Source of the DNA: JAICSD01 sp963836665
Lineage (GTDB): Bacteria > Acidobacteriota > Vicinamibacteria > Vicinamibacterales > 2-12-FULL-66-21
Direction of reading: 5' to 3'
Length of the DNA: 64,000 bases
Assembly: GCA_963836665.1 (NCBI GenBank)
Contig: CAWIKL010000002.1
Span: 186,001-250,000, forward strand
The translations under genes and the position numbers were made by a program. Numbering within the stretch: the stretch's first letter is position 1; each line of letters starts with the position of its first letter. The notes beneath the pieces are model-generated. The model saw only the letters and a program-made list of their open reading frames with translations, made no database searches and was not told the DNA's origin. This document shows positions 8,629 through 16,408 of the stretch, one piece after another.

Positions 8629-9485
8629 CGCTGCCCGACGGCGCCATCGAGCGCCTCCGCCGCCTCGCGGATAGACCGGATTTCTCCGCGACGCGGTACG
8701 AGATCGGCGACGAGATCGGCCGCGGCGGGATGGGTCTCGTGTTCCGCGCGCGCGATCGCGAACTCGATCGCGACGTCGCCGTAAAGATCACCGCGTGGAA
8801 CACCGCCTCGGACGCGCTGCGGCTGCGACGCGAAGCGCGTACTCTCGCGTCGCTCGAGCACGCCGGTATCGTGGCCGTCCACGACGTCGACCGTCTCGCC
8901 GACAGCCGCGTCTTCCTGGTGATGAGCCTTGTCCGCGGCGAGCGCCTCGACACGCACGTGCAGGCACGGCCGCTCGCCGATCGCCTGCGGCTGTTCGACC
9001 GCATCTGCGACACCGTCGCGTTCGCGCACGCCCGCGGTGTCATTCACCGCGACCTGAAGCCCGCCAACATCATGGTCGGCTCGTTCGGGCAGGTGCAGAT
9101 CCTCGATTGGGGCCTGGCCGGTGGATCGGAGCCGGGGGGCACCGACGGCTACATGGCGCCCGAGCAGCGCACGGCGGACGGCGACGCGCGCGTCGACGTC
9201 TACGCCCTTGGCGCGATCCTCGCCGGCCTCGCGCCCGTCCCGCCGCGACCGCTGGCTTCGATCATCGCTCGAGCCACGGCGGCGGCTCCCGCGTTGCGCT
9301 ATGACGACGTCGCGACCCTCGCCGCTGACGTGCGCCGCTTCATGGACGGCAATGCCGTACTCGCCCACCGCGAGGGGCCGCTCGAGCGGGCGGCACGGTT
9401 CACCCGTACCTACCGGACGCCGATCGCGCTGGTGCTCACGTATCTGATCGTCCGCGTCCTGCTCCTCCTGCTGGCCCGGCGGTAA
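8625..9485 (+). CDS. Small membrane-anchored Ser/Thr protein kinase
   Basis: 286 residues with a GTG start overlapping the sigma-factor stop. Kinase motifs run in order: GRGGMG loop (32-37), VAVKI with K54, HRDLKPAN with D143, DWG (161-163) in place of the usual DFG, and APE (178-180). The segment after APE is short, so the C-lobe is reduced. A single hydrophobic helix (about 264-283) closes the protein with almost nothing beyond it, so there is no extracellular sensor of the PASTA type. Hanks-type membrane kinase, likely acting on the adjacent sigma factor (inference from translational coupling). Confidence 0.85.
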   Translation: MTLPDGAIERLRRLADRPDFSATRYEIGDEIGRGGMGLVFRARDRELDRDVAVKITAWNTASDALRLRREARTLASLEHAGIVAVHDVDRLADSRVFLVMSLVRGERLDTHVQARPLADRLRLFDRICDTVAFAHARGVIHRDLKPANIMVGSFGQVQILDWGLAGGSEPGGTDGYMAPEQRTADGDARVDVYALGAILAGLAPVPPRPLASIIARATAAAPALRYDDVATLAADVRRFMDGNAVLAHREGPLERAARFTRTYRTPIALVLTYLIVRVLLLLLARR

Positions 9486-9543
9486 CCGTCGGGCAGTTAA
9501 AGAGACGGCGGCTGGTGCGTAATAGAACTGGAAAGGAGTCCCC

Positions 9544-9915
9544 ATGAGCAAACCCATGCTCGGCCTCGCGCTGGGCGGCGTGCTTGGAATCTTCGACGGG
9601 CTGTCGGCCCTCGTGTCCGCGCCCGGCGATCCCAATATCAAAGCCGGGATCGTCGGCATCGTGATCGGCTCGACGATCAAAGGCCTGATTACCGGTGTCC
9701 TGATCGGCTGGTTCGCGAAGCGAACCCAGTCCCTCGGAATCGCCATCACGTTCGGACTCGCCGTCGGCGTGGCGCTCGCCTTTCTCGTCTGCCTGCTGCA
9801 GAAACTCGGCGGCCAGCCACCCTACTACTGGCAGATCATGCTGCCGGGTGGGATCCTCGGAATCATCGTCGGCTTTGCGACGTTCTCGGCCAGAAGCCGT
9901 CCGCGCATGGCATGA
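9544..9915 (+). CDS. Small integral membrane protein, unknown function
   Basis: 123 residues with about four hydrophobic, Gly-rich segments separated by short polar loops. No recognised family. It has one of the clearest Shine-Dalgarno sequences in the window (GGAAAGGAG, 6 nt before the ATG), so it is probably expressed from a leadered transcript. It follows the kinase by 58 bp and is convergent with lysE-like by 3 bp. Confidence 0.65.
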   Translation: MSKPMLGLALGGVLGIFDGLSALVSAPGDPNIKAGIVGIVIGSTIKGLITGVLIGWFAKRTQSLGIAITFGLAVGVALAFLVCLLQKLGGQPPYYWQIMLPGGILGIIVGFATFSARSRPRMA

Positions 9916-9918
9916 CCA

Positions 9919-10548
9919 TCACACCCACAACTTGACTGCGAGCGCGAGCAGCGCAGCGCCGGCGGCGGCTTCGAGGATGCGGCGCGGACCGGGGCGGCTG
10001 AACGTCACCGCGAGCGACCCACCGGCGGCAGCCCACGTCAGGTGCCACGTGACCGCAAGCGAGACGTGGACTGCTGTCAGCAGCAGCGCGCTCTGCGCAA
10101 ACGGCGCGCCGCGCGGAATGAACCGCGGAATCACCAGCAGATAGAACGTCGCGATGGACGGGTTCAGCACGTTGGTAACGAACCCCTCACGCGCGTCGTC
10201 GGCGAGCGGCCGGCCGGCCGGCGCGCCAGACGGCGCGACACTCGCCATGGCCACGTCGGCAGCGCGTGACGCACGCCAGAGAGAACGGAGGCCGAGCCAG
10301 GTGAGGTAGGCGACCCCAGCCACGCGGACGGCCACCCAGATGCCCGGCCAGCGCTGCAGCGCCACCGAGACGCCGAACGCCGTCAGCAGGCCGTAGCCGA
10401 TGGACGAGAGATTGACGCCGACGGCTGTCGCCACGCCCGCCCGCACGCCCCCGACGATACTGTTGCGTAATACGAGCGTGGTCGAAATGCCCGGCGTGGC
10501 GACAAACGGAACCGTCACCGCCGCGTAGGCCCACAGGTTGACCGGCAC
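9919..10548 (-). CDS. LysE-family amino acid exporter
   Basis: 209 residues from a GTG at 10548, chosen because MPVNLWAYAAVTVPFVATPG gives the family's usual N-terminus directly in the first membrane helix. LysE/RhtB hallmarks are the TPG motif in the first helix, a Gly-rich second segment (GVRAGVATAVGVN), and six hydrophobic segments overall. The family exports lysine, homoserine, threonine or cysteine. It is divergent from the SAM-riboswitch methionine cassette, so export of an aspartate-family amino acid is attractive but unproven. Confidence 0.8.
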   Translation of the reverse strand: MPVNLWAYAAVTVPFVATPGISTTLVLRNSIVGGVRAGVATAVGVNLSSIGYGLLTAFGVSVALQRWPGIWVAVRVAGVAYLTWLGLRSLWRASRAADVAMASVAPSGAPAGRPLADDAREGFVTNVLNPSIATFYLLVIPRFIPRGAPFAQSALLLTAVHVSLAVTWHLTWAAAGGSLAVTFSRPGPRRILEAAAGAALLALAVKLWV

Positions 10549-10572
10549 GCGATATTTTATGACGCGGACCGC

Positions 10573-10601
10573 TTGACACCGGAGCCGAGCTGACCTACCC
10601 T
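10573..10601 (+). promoter_or_regulatory. Sigma-70-type promoter of the methionine cassette
   Basis: A perfect -35 TTGACA (10573-10578), a 17-bp spacer and -10 TACCCT (10596-10601). The predicted start near 10608 is about 20 nt before the riboswitch P1 stem. This is the best full promoter seen in the window. Confidence 0.7.
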
Positions 10602-10628
10602 GTCGTGGTCCGCACTCGCTTGCGGGCA

Positions 10629-10740
10629 TTTATCCAGAGTGGCTGAGGGAACAGGCCCGACGACGCCACAGCAACCCGGCGCCCTTTCTGAAGAATCGCG
10701 CCAAGGTGCTAATTCCTGCCCGATAACCGGGAAAGATGAA
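10629..10740 (+). ncRNA. SAM-I riboswitch (S-box)
   Basis: The consensus S-box core is present in order: P1 5' strand TTTATC (10629-10634), CAGAGTGGCTGAGGGAACAG, GGCCCGACG, CAGCAACCCGGC, CCAAGGTGCTAATTCC, and a closing P1 strand GATGAA (10735-10740) that pairs with the first one. The aptamer binds S-adenosylmethionine and normally turns expression off. It lies directly upstream of aspartokinase-like, metB-like and asd genes, the expected regulon. This is also strong evidence for their role in methionine synthesis. Confidence 0.95.
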
Positions 10741-10747
10741 ACCCTGG

Positions 10748-10764
10748 CCTCTCCGTCGGAGGGG
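10748..10764 (+). promoter_or_regulatory. Hairpin after the SAM aptamer, likely expression platform
   Basis: CCTCTCC pairs with GGAGGGG (7 bp, one G-U) around a GTC loop, 7 nt after P1. No U-tract follows, so it is not a standard intrinsic terminator. The 3' arm is purine-rich. About 80 nt of leader remain before the GTG, so control may be translational or Rho-dependent. Inference only. Confidence 0.4.
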
Positions 10765-10846
10765 CAAGAAGTTCTCATCGCATAACTGAAGGGTCGCCTT
10801 CGCGATATCGCTGTATCGCGTCCGCGTTCCTTGGAGCGTGTTCGTC

Positions 10847-11635
10847 GTGACGACAGTCAGTGTCCTGAAGCTCGGTGGCTCCGTGCTGCGCGACGACGCG
10901 TCGTATGCCACCGCAGCGCGTTTCCTTCAGACGCGTCTCGCGCTCAACGCGGACGAGCGTCTGGTCGTCATTGTCTCGGCTCAACACGGGACGACCGACC
11001 ACCTGCTCGCCGAAGCCAGGGTCATCGCCAGCGAACCATCGCCGCCCGCGCTCGACCTGCTCTGGTCGACCGGCGAGCTGCGCTCGGTCGCGATCCTGGC
11101 GCTGCATCTGCAGAAAATCGGCGTCAGCGCCGTCCCTTTCAACGTGCACCAGACGGGGCTGGCCGCCGATCGCTCAACAGGTGTGTCGGTGCGGCCGCTG
11201 CGTCTGCTCGCCGCGCTGGCGCAGGCGCGCATCGTCATTGTGCCCGGCTTCCTCGGTGTCGGCTCTGGTGACACCATCAGGTCGCTCGGGCGCGGTGGAT
11301 CGGATCTGACCGCGGTGCTTCTCGCCGCAGCCATCGACGCCGACGCCTGCGAACTGATCAAGGACGTTCCGGGCTACTTCACGGCCGATCCGCACAGGCA
11401 GGCGGACGCGAAACCGATTCACGATCTCTCGTTCGACGAAGCGCTCGGCATGGCCGACGCCGGCTGCGATCTGGTGCAGCGCGCCGCGCTCGCCGCCGCG
11501 TCCGACGCGGCGCTTCGTCTCGTCATCCGCAGCATCGACGCTGCCGCCCCGGTTACCACGGTTCACTCAAGGAGCAAAGACAGTCATGGAGTTCGCCACC
11601 AAGACGATCCACGCCGGCCAGCCGTCGGAGCCTGA
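10847..11635 (+). CDS. Aspartokinase-like amino acid kinase lacking ACT domains
   Basis: 262 residues from the GTG at 10847, which has TTGGAG about 10 nt upstream; a GTG at 10838 is too close to it. Amino-acid-kinase motifs: LKLGGSV at the N-terminus (ATP site), GRGGSDLTAVLLA, and KDVPGYFTADP, the hallmark of aspartate and related kinases. The protein stops after the catalytic domain, with no ACT regulatory domains (usual total ~400-450 aa). The first step of the aspartate pathway would thus escape amino-acid feedback and depend on the SAM riboswitch. Its 3' end overlaps the next gene by 50 nt, which is long; the last ~17 residues look non-conserved. Confidence 0.72.
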   Translation: MTTVSVLKLGGSVLRDDASYATAARFLQTRLALNADERLVVIVSAQHGTTDHLLAEARVIASEPSPPALDLLWSTGELRSVAILALHLQKIGVSAVPFNVHQTGLAADRSTGVSVRPLRLLAALAQARIVIVPGFLGVGSGDTIRSLGRGGSDLTAVLLAAAIDADACELIKDVPGYFTADPHRQADAKPIHDLSFDEALGMADAGCDLVQRAALAAASDAALRLVIRSIDAAAPVTTVHSRSKDSHGVRHQDDPRRPAVGA

Positions 11636-12776
11636 AACGGGCGCGCTGATCGCGCCGATTTTCCAGACGTCGACCTACGAGCAGGAAGAGCCCGGCGTCA
11701 ACCGGGGCTTCGACTACTCGCGCACCAACAACCCGACGCGCCGGCGCCTGGAGACGGTCCTGGCCGCGCTCGAGGGTGTCGAGCATTGCGCGACCTTCGG
11801 CTCAGGCCTCGCCGCCGAGAACGCGGTGCTGCAGGCGTACCTCCGCCCCGGCGACGAGATCGTCATCCCGCTCGACGTCTATGGCGGCACCTATCGCATC
11901 CTCAACAAGGTGTTCCAGCCGATGGGAGCGGTCATCAAGCAGATCGATCTCGGCGTGCCGGGCGCACTCGACGCCGCCCTGTCGCCAAAGACGAAGCTGG
12001 TGTGGATCGAGTCGCCGACCAACCCGCGCCTGCTCGTCTACGACATCGCCGCCATCGCCGCCGCCGCGCACGCCGCCGGCGCACTGCTCGTCGTCGACAA
12101 CACGTTCGCGACGCCGCTCTTCCAGCAGCCGTTCGCCCTCGGCGCCGACATCGTCGTTCACAGCGTGACGAAATACCTGGCCGGACACTCAGACGTCATC
12201 CAGGGCGCCGTGCTCGCGCGCGATGCAGCGGTGTTCGAGCCGGTCAAGTTCCTGCAGAATGCGACCGGCGCCGTTCCCTCCGCGTTCGACTGTTGGCTGA
12301 CGCTGCGCGGCCTGCAAACCCTCGAGTTGCGCGTCCAGCGCCACGCCGACAACGCCGAAGCGATCGCCCACGCGCTCGTCGGGCATCCGCTGGTGAAAAC
12401 GGTCTACTTCCCCGGCCTGCCCTCCCATCCCGGCCATGACATCGCGCGCAGGCAGATGTCGGGGTTTGGCGGCATGGTCTCGTTCGAGCTCAACGGCACG
12501 ATCGACGAGGTGATCGCGTTTGTCTCGAACCGGCGATTCTTCACCCTCGGTGAGAGTCTGGGCGGGGTCAAGGCGCTCGTCTGCCACCCGGCGCGGATGA
12601 CGCATGCCTCGATTCCAGCGGAAGAACGTGCGAAACTGGGTCTTCCCGATACCCTCGTCCGGCTATCCACGGGCTGCGAGCACCATCGCGACCTCGTCGC
12701 GGATCTGCTGGAAGGGCTCTCGGCGATCGAAGAGGCGCGCGCGCTCAACGCCGCGGTTGCCACCGTAGGGGTGTAA
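11586..12776 (+). CDS. metB: Cys/Met metabolism PLP enzyme (cystathionine gamma-synthase or homocysteine-forming sulfhydrylase)
   Basis: 396 residues of the trans-sulfuration PLP family. YSRTNNPTR (44-52), GSGLAAENA, DNTFATP (171-177), and the Schiff-base lysine K196 in HSVTKYLAGHSDVIQG. The C-terminal SLGGVKALVCHPARMTHA and LVRLSTGCEHHRDL segments are classic. The family uses activated homoserine plus cysteine or sulfide. The sequence alone does not separate gamma-synthase, gamma-lyase and sulfhydrylase, but the SAM riboswitch argues for biosynthesis. A good Shine-Dalgarno (AAGGAG) precedes the ATG. It overlaps the next gene as TAATG. Confidence 0.85.
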   Translation: MEFATKTIHAGQPSEPETGALIAPIFQTSTYEQEEPGVNRGFDYSRTNNPTRRRLETVLAALEGVEHCATFGSGLAAENAVLQAYLRPGDEIVIPLDVYGGTYRILNKVFQPMGAVIKQIDLGVPGALDAALSPKTKLVWIESPTNPRLLVYDIAAIAAAAHAAGALLVVDNTFATPLFQQPFALGADIVVHSVTKYLAGHSDVIQGAVLARDAAVFEPVKFLQNATGAVPSAFDCWLTLRGLQTLELRVQRHADNAEAIAHALVGHPLVKTVYFPGLPSHPGHDIARRQMSGFGGMVSFELNGTIDEVIAFVSNRRFFTLGESLGGVKALVCHPARMTHASIPAEERAKLGLPDTLVRLSTGCEHHRDLVADLLEGLSAIEEARALNAAVATVGV

Positions 12777-13882
12777 TGCACAAGATCGACGTCGGTATTC
12801 TCGGCGCCACGGGCATGGTCGGGCAGCAGTTCATCGCGCTGCTCGCCGATCATCCCTGGTTCCGCGTGACGTGGCTGGCGGCCAGCGAACGCTCGGCCGG
12901 GAAACGCTACGGCGATCTCGCCTGGCGGTTGCCCTCGGCGCTCCCCGCCGAGGTCGCCAGGCTCGAGGTGTCGGCGCTCGACGCCCTTGATAAGGCGCCG
13001 TCGGTGCTCTTTTCTGCGCTCGATTCATCGGTCGCGGGCGAGGCCGAAACCGCCTATGCGGCGAGCGGGCGCCTCGTCGTCAGCAACGCGAAGAATCACC
13101 GGATGGACCCGCTGGTCCCGCTGCTCATCCCCGAAGTGAATCCCGATCACCTATCGCTGCTCGACGATCAGCGGAAGGCGCGCGCCCTGACCGGGATCGG
13201 CGGCATCGTCACCAACCCGAACTGCTCGGCGATCAACATCGCAATCGTGCTGGCCGCGCTGCGGCCCTTCGAGGTGACGCGCGTGATGATCACGACGCTG
13301 CAGGCGCTGTCCGGCGCGGGCTACCCCGGCGTGGCGTCCCTCGATGCACTCAATAATGTCATTCCCTACATCGGCGGCGGCGAGGAAGAGAAGATCGAAA
13401 CGGAGACGCGCAAGCTGCTCGGCACCTACGAAACGGGCGCGGTCCGCGACGCGCGGTTCATTGTCAGCGCGACGACAACGCGCGTGCCGGTGCCCGATGG
13501 CCACACGGCCGTGATGTCGGTGGAACTGGCCACGAAGCCGTCGATCGAGGACGTGGCGGCGGCGCTGGCCGGCTTCACCGGGGAACCGCAGGAGCGCGGG
13601 TTGCCGATGGCGCCGCGGCAGCCAATCGTGGTCCATGCCGCGCCCGATCGTCCCCAGCCGCGGCTCGACGTGCAGCTTGGCCGCGGCATGACCGTCACCG
13701 TCGGCCGCCTCCGGCCGTGCCCGATTCTCGGCTACAAGCTGGTGGCGCTCGGGCACAACCTTGTGCGCGGCGCCGCGGGCGCGGCGCTGCTCAACGCCGA
13801 ACTGATTGTCGCGCGGCAGCGCTCAGCCGCCGGCGAGGCTGAAACCAATCGAAAACTGCACGCCGTCCCGTCCACGCGCTAA
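12776..13882 (+). CDS. asd: Aspartate-semialdehyde dehydrogenase
   Basis: 368 residues. An N-terminal Rossmann GILGATGMVGQQ, and the catalytic cysteine in GIVTNPNCSAINIAI. The ALSGAGYPG and NNVIPYIGGGEEEKIETETR stretches are characteristic of the archaeal/fungal-type enzyme rather than the E. coli type. It converts aspartyl phosphate to aspartate semialdehyde. It starts within the metB stop (TAATG). The kinase, Asd and PLP enzyme give the outer steps to homocysteine; homoserine dehydrogenase and an acyltransferase are not in this window. Confidence 0.92.
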   Translation: MHKIDVGILGATGMVGQQFIALLADHPWFRVTWLAASERSAGKRYGDLAWRLPSALPAEVARLEVSALDALDKAPSVLFSALDSSVAGEAETAYAASGRLVVSNAKNHRMDPLVPLLIPEVNPDHLSLLDDQRKARALTGIGGIVTNPNCSAINIAIVLAALRPFEVTRVMITTLQALSGAGYPGVASLDALNNVIPYIGGGEEEKIETETRKLLGTYETGAVRDARFIVSATTTRVPVPDGHTAVMSVELATKPSIEDVAAALAGFTGEPQERGLPMAPRQPIVVHAAPDRPQPRLDVQLGRGMTVTVGRLRPCPILGYKLVALGHNLVRGAAGAALLNAELIVARQRSAAGEAETNRKLHAVPSTR

Positions 13883-13890
13883 GTCCAGGC

Positions 13891-15015
13891 TCAGCAAACC
13901 GACGTCGTCTTGGTGTGGACCCTGACCCCGCCACCAGCCGACTGCGCAATGTCGCTGCCCAGCCGATGCAGCGTCGGCGCGACCGATCCCGCTTCGTAGA
14001 GCGCGGCCAGATCGACCATCGGGTGCACGGCCCAGCAGTATTCGGCGCTGAACGCCAGCGCGTTGCGATCGCGGAACCGGTAGCTCGCATAGCCGCGCAG
14101 GAAATCCCCGCCGCCAAGCGTCGGCATCAGGAAGAACGGCACGGTGCTCCCTTGGCCGGACTCGGTCAACCACGCCCGCGCCGATAGCCCCAGCGCGCCC
14201 TTCCATCCAGCTGGGTCACGCTGGTCCGTGCGCACCATCGGAAAGAGGTGGGCGAAGCCGGCTTCATAGCCATGGAAGGTCCCATGCCCGTCGTGCATGT
14301 CATGGTAGTCGTGCGCACTACCCATGAGCGCCGTGCCGGTGCGGCTGAAATCTGGTGACAGGCGGCTGTCGAACACGATCGAACCGTAGGAGTGGACGAA
14401 CCATGGGCGGGTCGCCAGGCCCGGCTCATCGGGAACGACGCCGAGGTGTTCGTCTTCCGTGAGATCGAGAAAACCCGCATCGATCGCGTAGCGCTCGAAG
14501 CCGGAGCCGCCCGTCACGGTGAGGTGCTGCGCAAGACCGTAGCGAATGAAACCACTCCACTCTGCCTTGCGCTCGCCGTATTCGGCGCGCGCCTGGGGGG
14601 AATCAGGACCGAGCGCATAGAGCGACAGTTCCGGCGCGTCCTGCCAGCGCACGCGGGTCGAGACCATCGCACGGTGATGCAGTAAGGGGCCGGAGTCGAA
14701 CCGCGCCTGCACGAGCTTGAAATGGCGAATCGAGTAGACGCCCTTGACCTGCGCAAAGCTGCCGTTGTCGAACTCGTGGCTGACCGCAGGTCCGACGGCC
14801 ATGCTCGAACCTTGCTTGATGCCGCCAAAGACGATGGCAAAGACCTTGGTGATGTGCAGGCCGCCGGCGCGATCGACCCGGATCTTCTTCAGGAACGAGG
14901 GTCCCTTGGCCATCAGGGCGTTGGGATCCTCAGCGCCTTGCGCGCACACGATTCCGCCACCGCGGACGGTGAGCAGAAAAACAACGGCGGCGAGGATGAC
15001 CCGGATCATCACCAT
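13891..15015 (-). CDS. Outer-membrane beta-barrel protein (BamA/surface-antigen-like), frameshifted at the 3' end
   Basis: 374 residues from an ATG opening a signal peptide (MVMIRVILAAVVFLLTV). Alternating strands, a GGGDFLRGYASYRFRDRN segment and FSAEYCWAVHPMVDLAALYE match the C-terminal half of BamA/TamA-type barrels. There are no POTRA repeats, so it is the short surface-antigen form. The frame ends abruptly in VHTKTTSVC. In the neighbouring frame the DNA continues to 13823 as LLSLDLARGRDGVQFSIGF, the last strand expected for this barrel. A missing base near 13895-13905 would restore it. The restored gene would overlap the asd end by 60 bp tail-to-tail. Confidence 0.72.
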   Translation of the reverse strand: MVMIRVILAAVVFLLTVRGGGIVCAQGAEDPNALMAKGPSFLKKIRVDRAGGLHITKVFAIVFGGIKQGSSMAVGPAVSHEFDNGSFAQVKGVYSIRHFKLVQARFDSGPLLHHRAMVSTRVRWQDAPELSLYALGPDSPQARAEYGERKAEWSGFIRYGLAQHLTVTGGSGFERYAIDAGFLDLTEDEHLGVVPDEPGLATRPWFVHSYGSIVFDSRLSPDFSRTGTALMGSAHDYHDMHDGHGTFHGYEAGFAHLFPMVRTDQRDPAGWKGALGLSARAWLTESGQGSTVPFFLMPTLGGGDFLRGYASYRFRDRNALAFSAEYCWAVHPMVDLAALYEAGSVAPTLHRLGSDIAQSAGGGVRVHTKTTSVC

Positions 15016-15097
15016 CCAGTTGAGCAATTCTGCTGCCAATGGGCTTCGTGGCAAGATATCGCCCGTGTCGGGACTTCCCTTAGCCAGTGACGTGATC

Positions 15098-15114
15098 CGG
15101 CCGCATTGCGGCCG
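15098..15114. promoter_or_regulatory. Perfect 8-bp palindrome in the barrel/glycosyltransferase divergent gap
   Basis: CGGCCGCA and TGCGGCCG flank a single T. It lies 7 nt before the GTG of the glycosyltransferase and 83 nt before the barrel start, a position compatible with an operator. No known regulator site is recognised. Confidence 0.35.
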
Positions 15115-15120
15115 CCGCCG

Positions 15121-16408
15121 GTGGGTGGGGTCTTGCGTCGCCTGATTCTCTGGGGCGGAGCAGCCGTTGTCGCCGCGCTGGCCGCCCTCGCCATCACCGA
15201 AGCGCCACTCGGCACGCCGCTCTTCTTCGCCTTCGCGGCGGTCCCGGCGATCGTCTACGGGCTGGTGCTGCGTCGGCTCTTCACGCTGCCGCCACCAGAG
15301 GCCGATCGGCTGCTGCGGGTCGCGCTGCTGCTCGCGGTCGCCTTCCGCGTCCCAACCGCCGTCGCCCCCGTTGGCGCGGACAACGACATGGTCCGCTACA
15401 TGTACGACGGACGGGTGCAGCGCCTTGGCCTCAACCCGTTCCTCGTCGTCCCGGCGGATCCCGAGCTGGCGTGGACGCACACGGACCTGACGCGGCGGAT
15501 GCCGAGTCTTCGCGCCCGCACGCCGTACCCGGCCGCGGCGCAGCTCTTCTTCCGCCTCGTCGTCACGATTCGCCAGACGCCGCGCGCGATGAAGCTGGCG
15601 CTCGTCCTTTGTGACCTGCTGACGATCTGGGTCCTCGTCACCTGGCTCCGTCAGACCCATCGGTACGCCCTGGCTGGCGCTGGCCTATGCCTGGAATCCG
15701 CTCGTCATCCTCGAAGTCGCCCACAGCGGCCACATCGACGCGCTCGGCGCGTTGTGGATCGCGATCGCCGCCTGGCTGCTGACGACCGGCCGGACGATGC
15801 GCGCAGCCGTCGCCTTCGTGATCGCGATCGCGAGCAAGCTGTTGCCGATCGTCCTCGTTCCCCTGTTGTGGAAACGGATCCGGATCCGCGATGCCGCCGC
15901 CGGGGCGCTTGTCTGGGTGCTGCTCTATCTGCCCTTCCGCTCGGCCGGCGCCGTGCCGCTCGGTGCCGTGCCGAACGTCGTCGCGTTCATCCGCTTCAAC
16001 GGGCCGCTGTTCAAGGGATTGTTGCAGCTGGTCTCGCCGCCGGCAGCCGCAGCGGTCGCGGTGATGGCGGGGTTCGCGCTGGCGGCATGGATGCGGTTCT
16101 CGCGCCCGGCGGAGGATCCCGCGGCCTGGGCGTGGCCGATGGCGCTGTCGCTCGCCGCCGCGCCGGTGATCTACCCGTGGTATCTGCTCTATTTGACGCC
16201 GTTCCTGTTTACGCCGGGAACGCTGCCCCTGGTAGCGTGGACCTACACGGTGCTGCCCGTCTACGTCGTCTGGTATCTCTCGGCCTTCGGGCACCGCTGG
16301 TTCGTGCCGACCCCGGTCCTGTGGATCGAGTTCGGCACGATCCTGGCGGTGCTGGCGATTCAGGTCACTTCTTCAGTTCGCCGGCGATCGCCGCCACGTT
16401 CTGCTTGA
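15121..16408 (+). CDS. Polytopic glycosyltransferase (GT87/mannosyltransferase-like), interrupted by a frameshift
   Basis: Two reading frames make one membrane protein. The first (GTG at 15121 to about 15663) has two or three helices and then GADNDMVRYMYDGRVQRLGL, with the acidic cluster and NPF seen in polyprenol-phosphate-sugar transferases. The second (from about 15665) continues PWLALAYAWNPLVILEVAHS and GHIDALGALW through many helices to 16408. A +1 shift joins them at CATCGGTACGCCC; removing one G would give HRTPWLALAYAWNP. Likely one lipid-linked sugar transferase in the cell envelope. Either the assembly has an indel or the gene is decaying. Confidence 0.65.
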
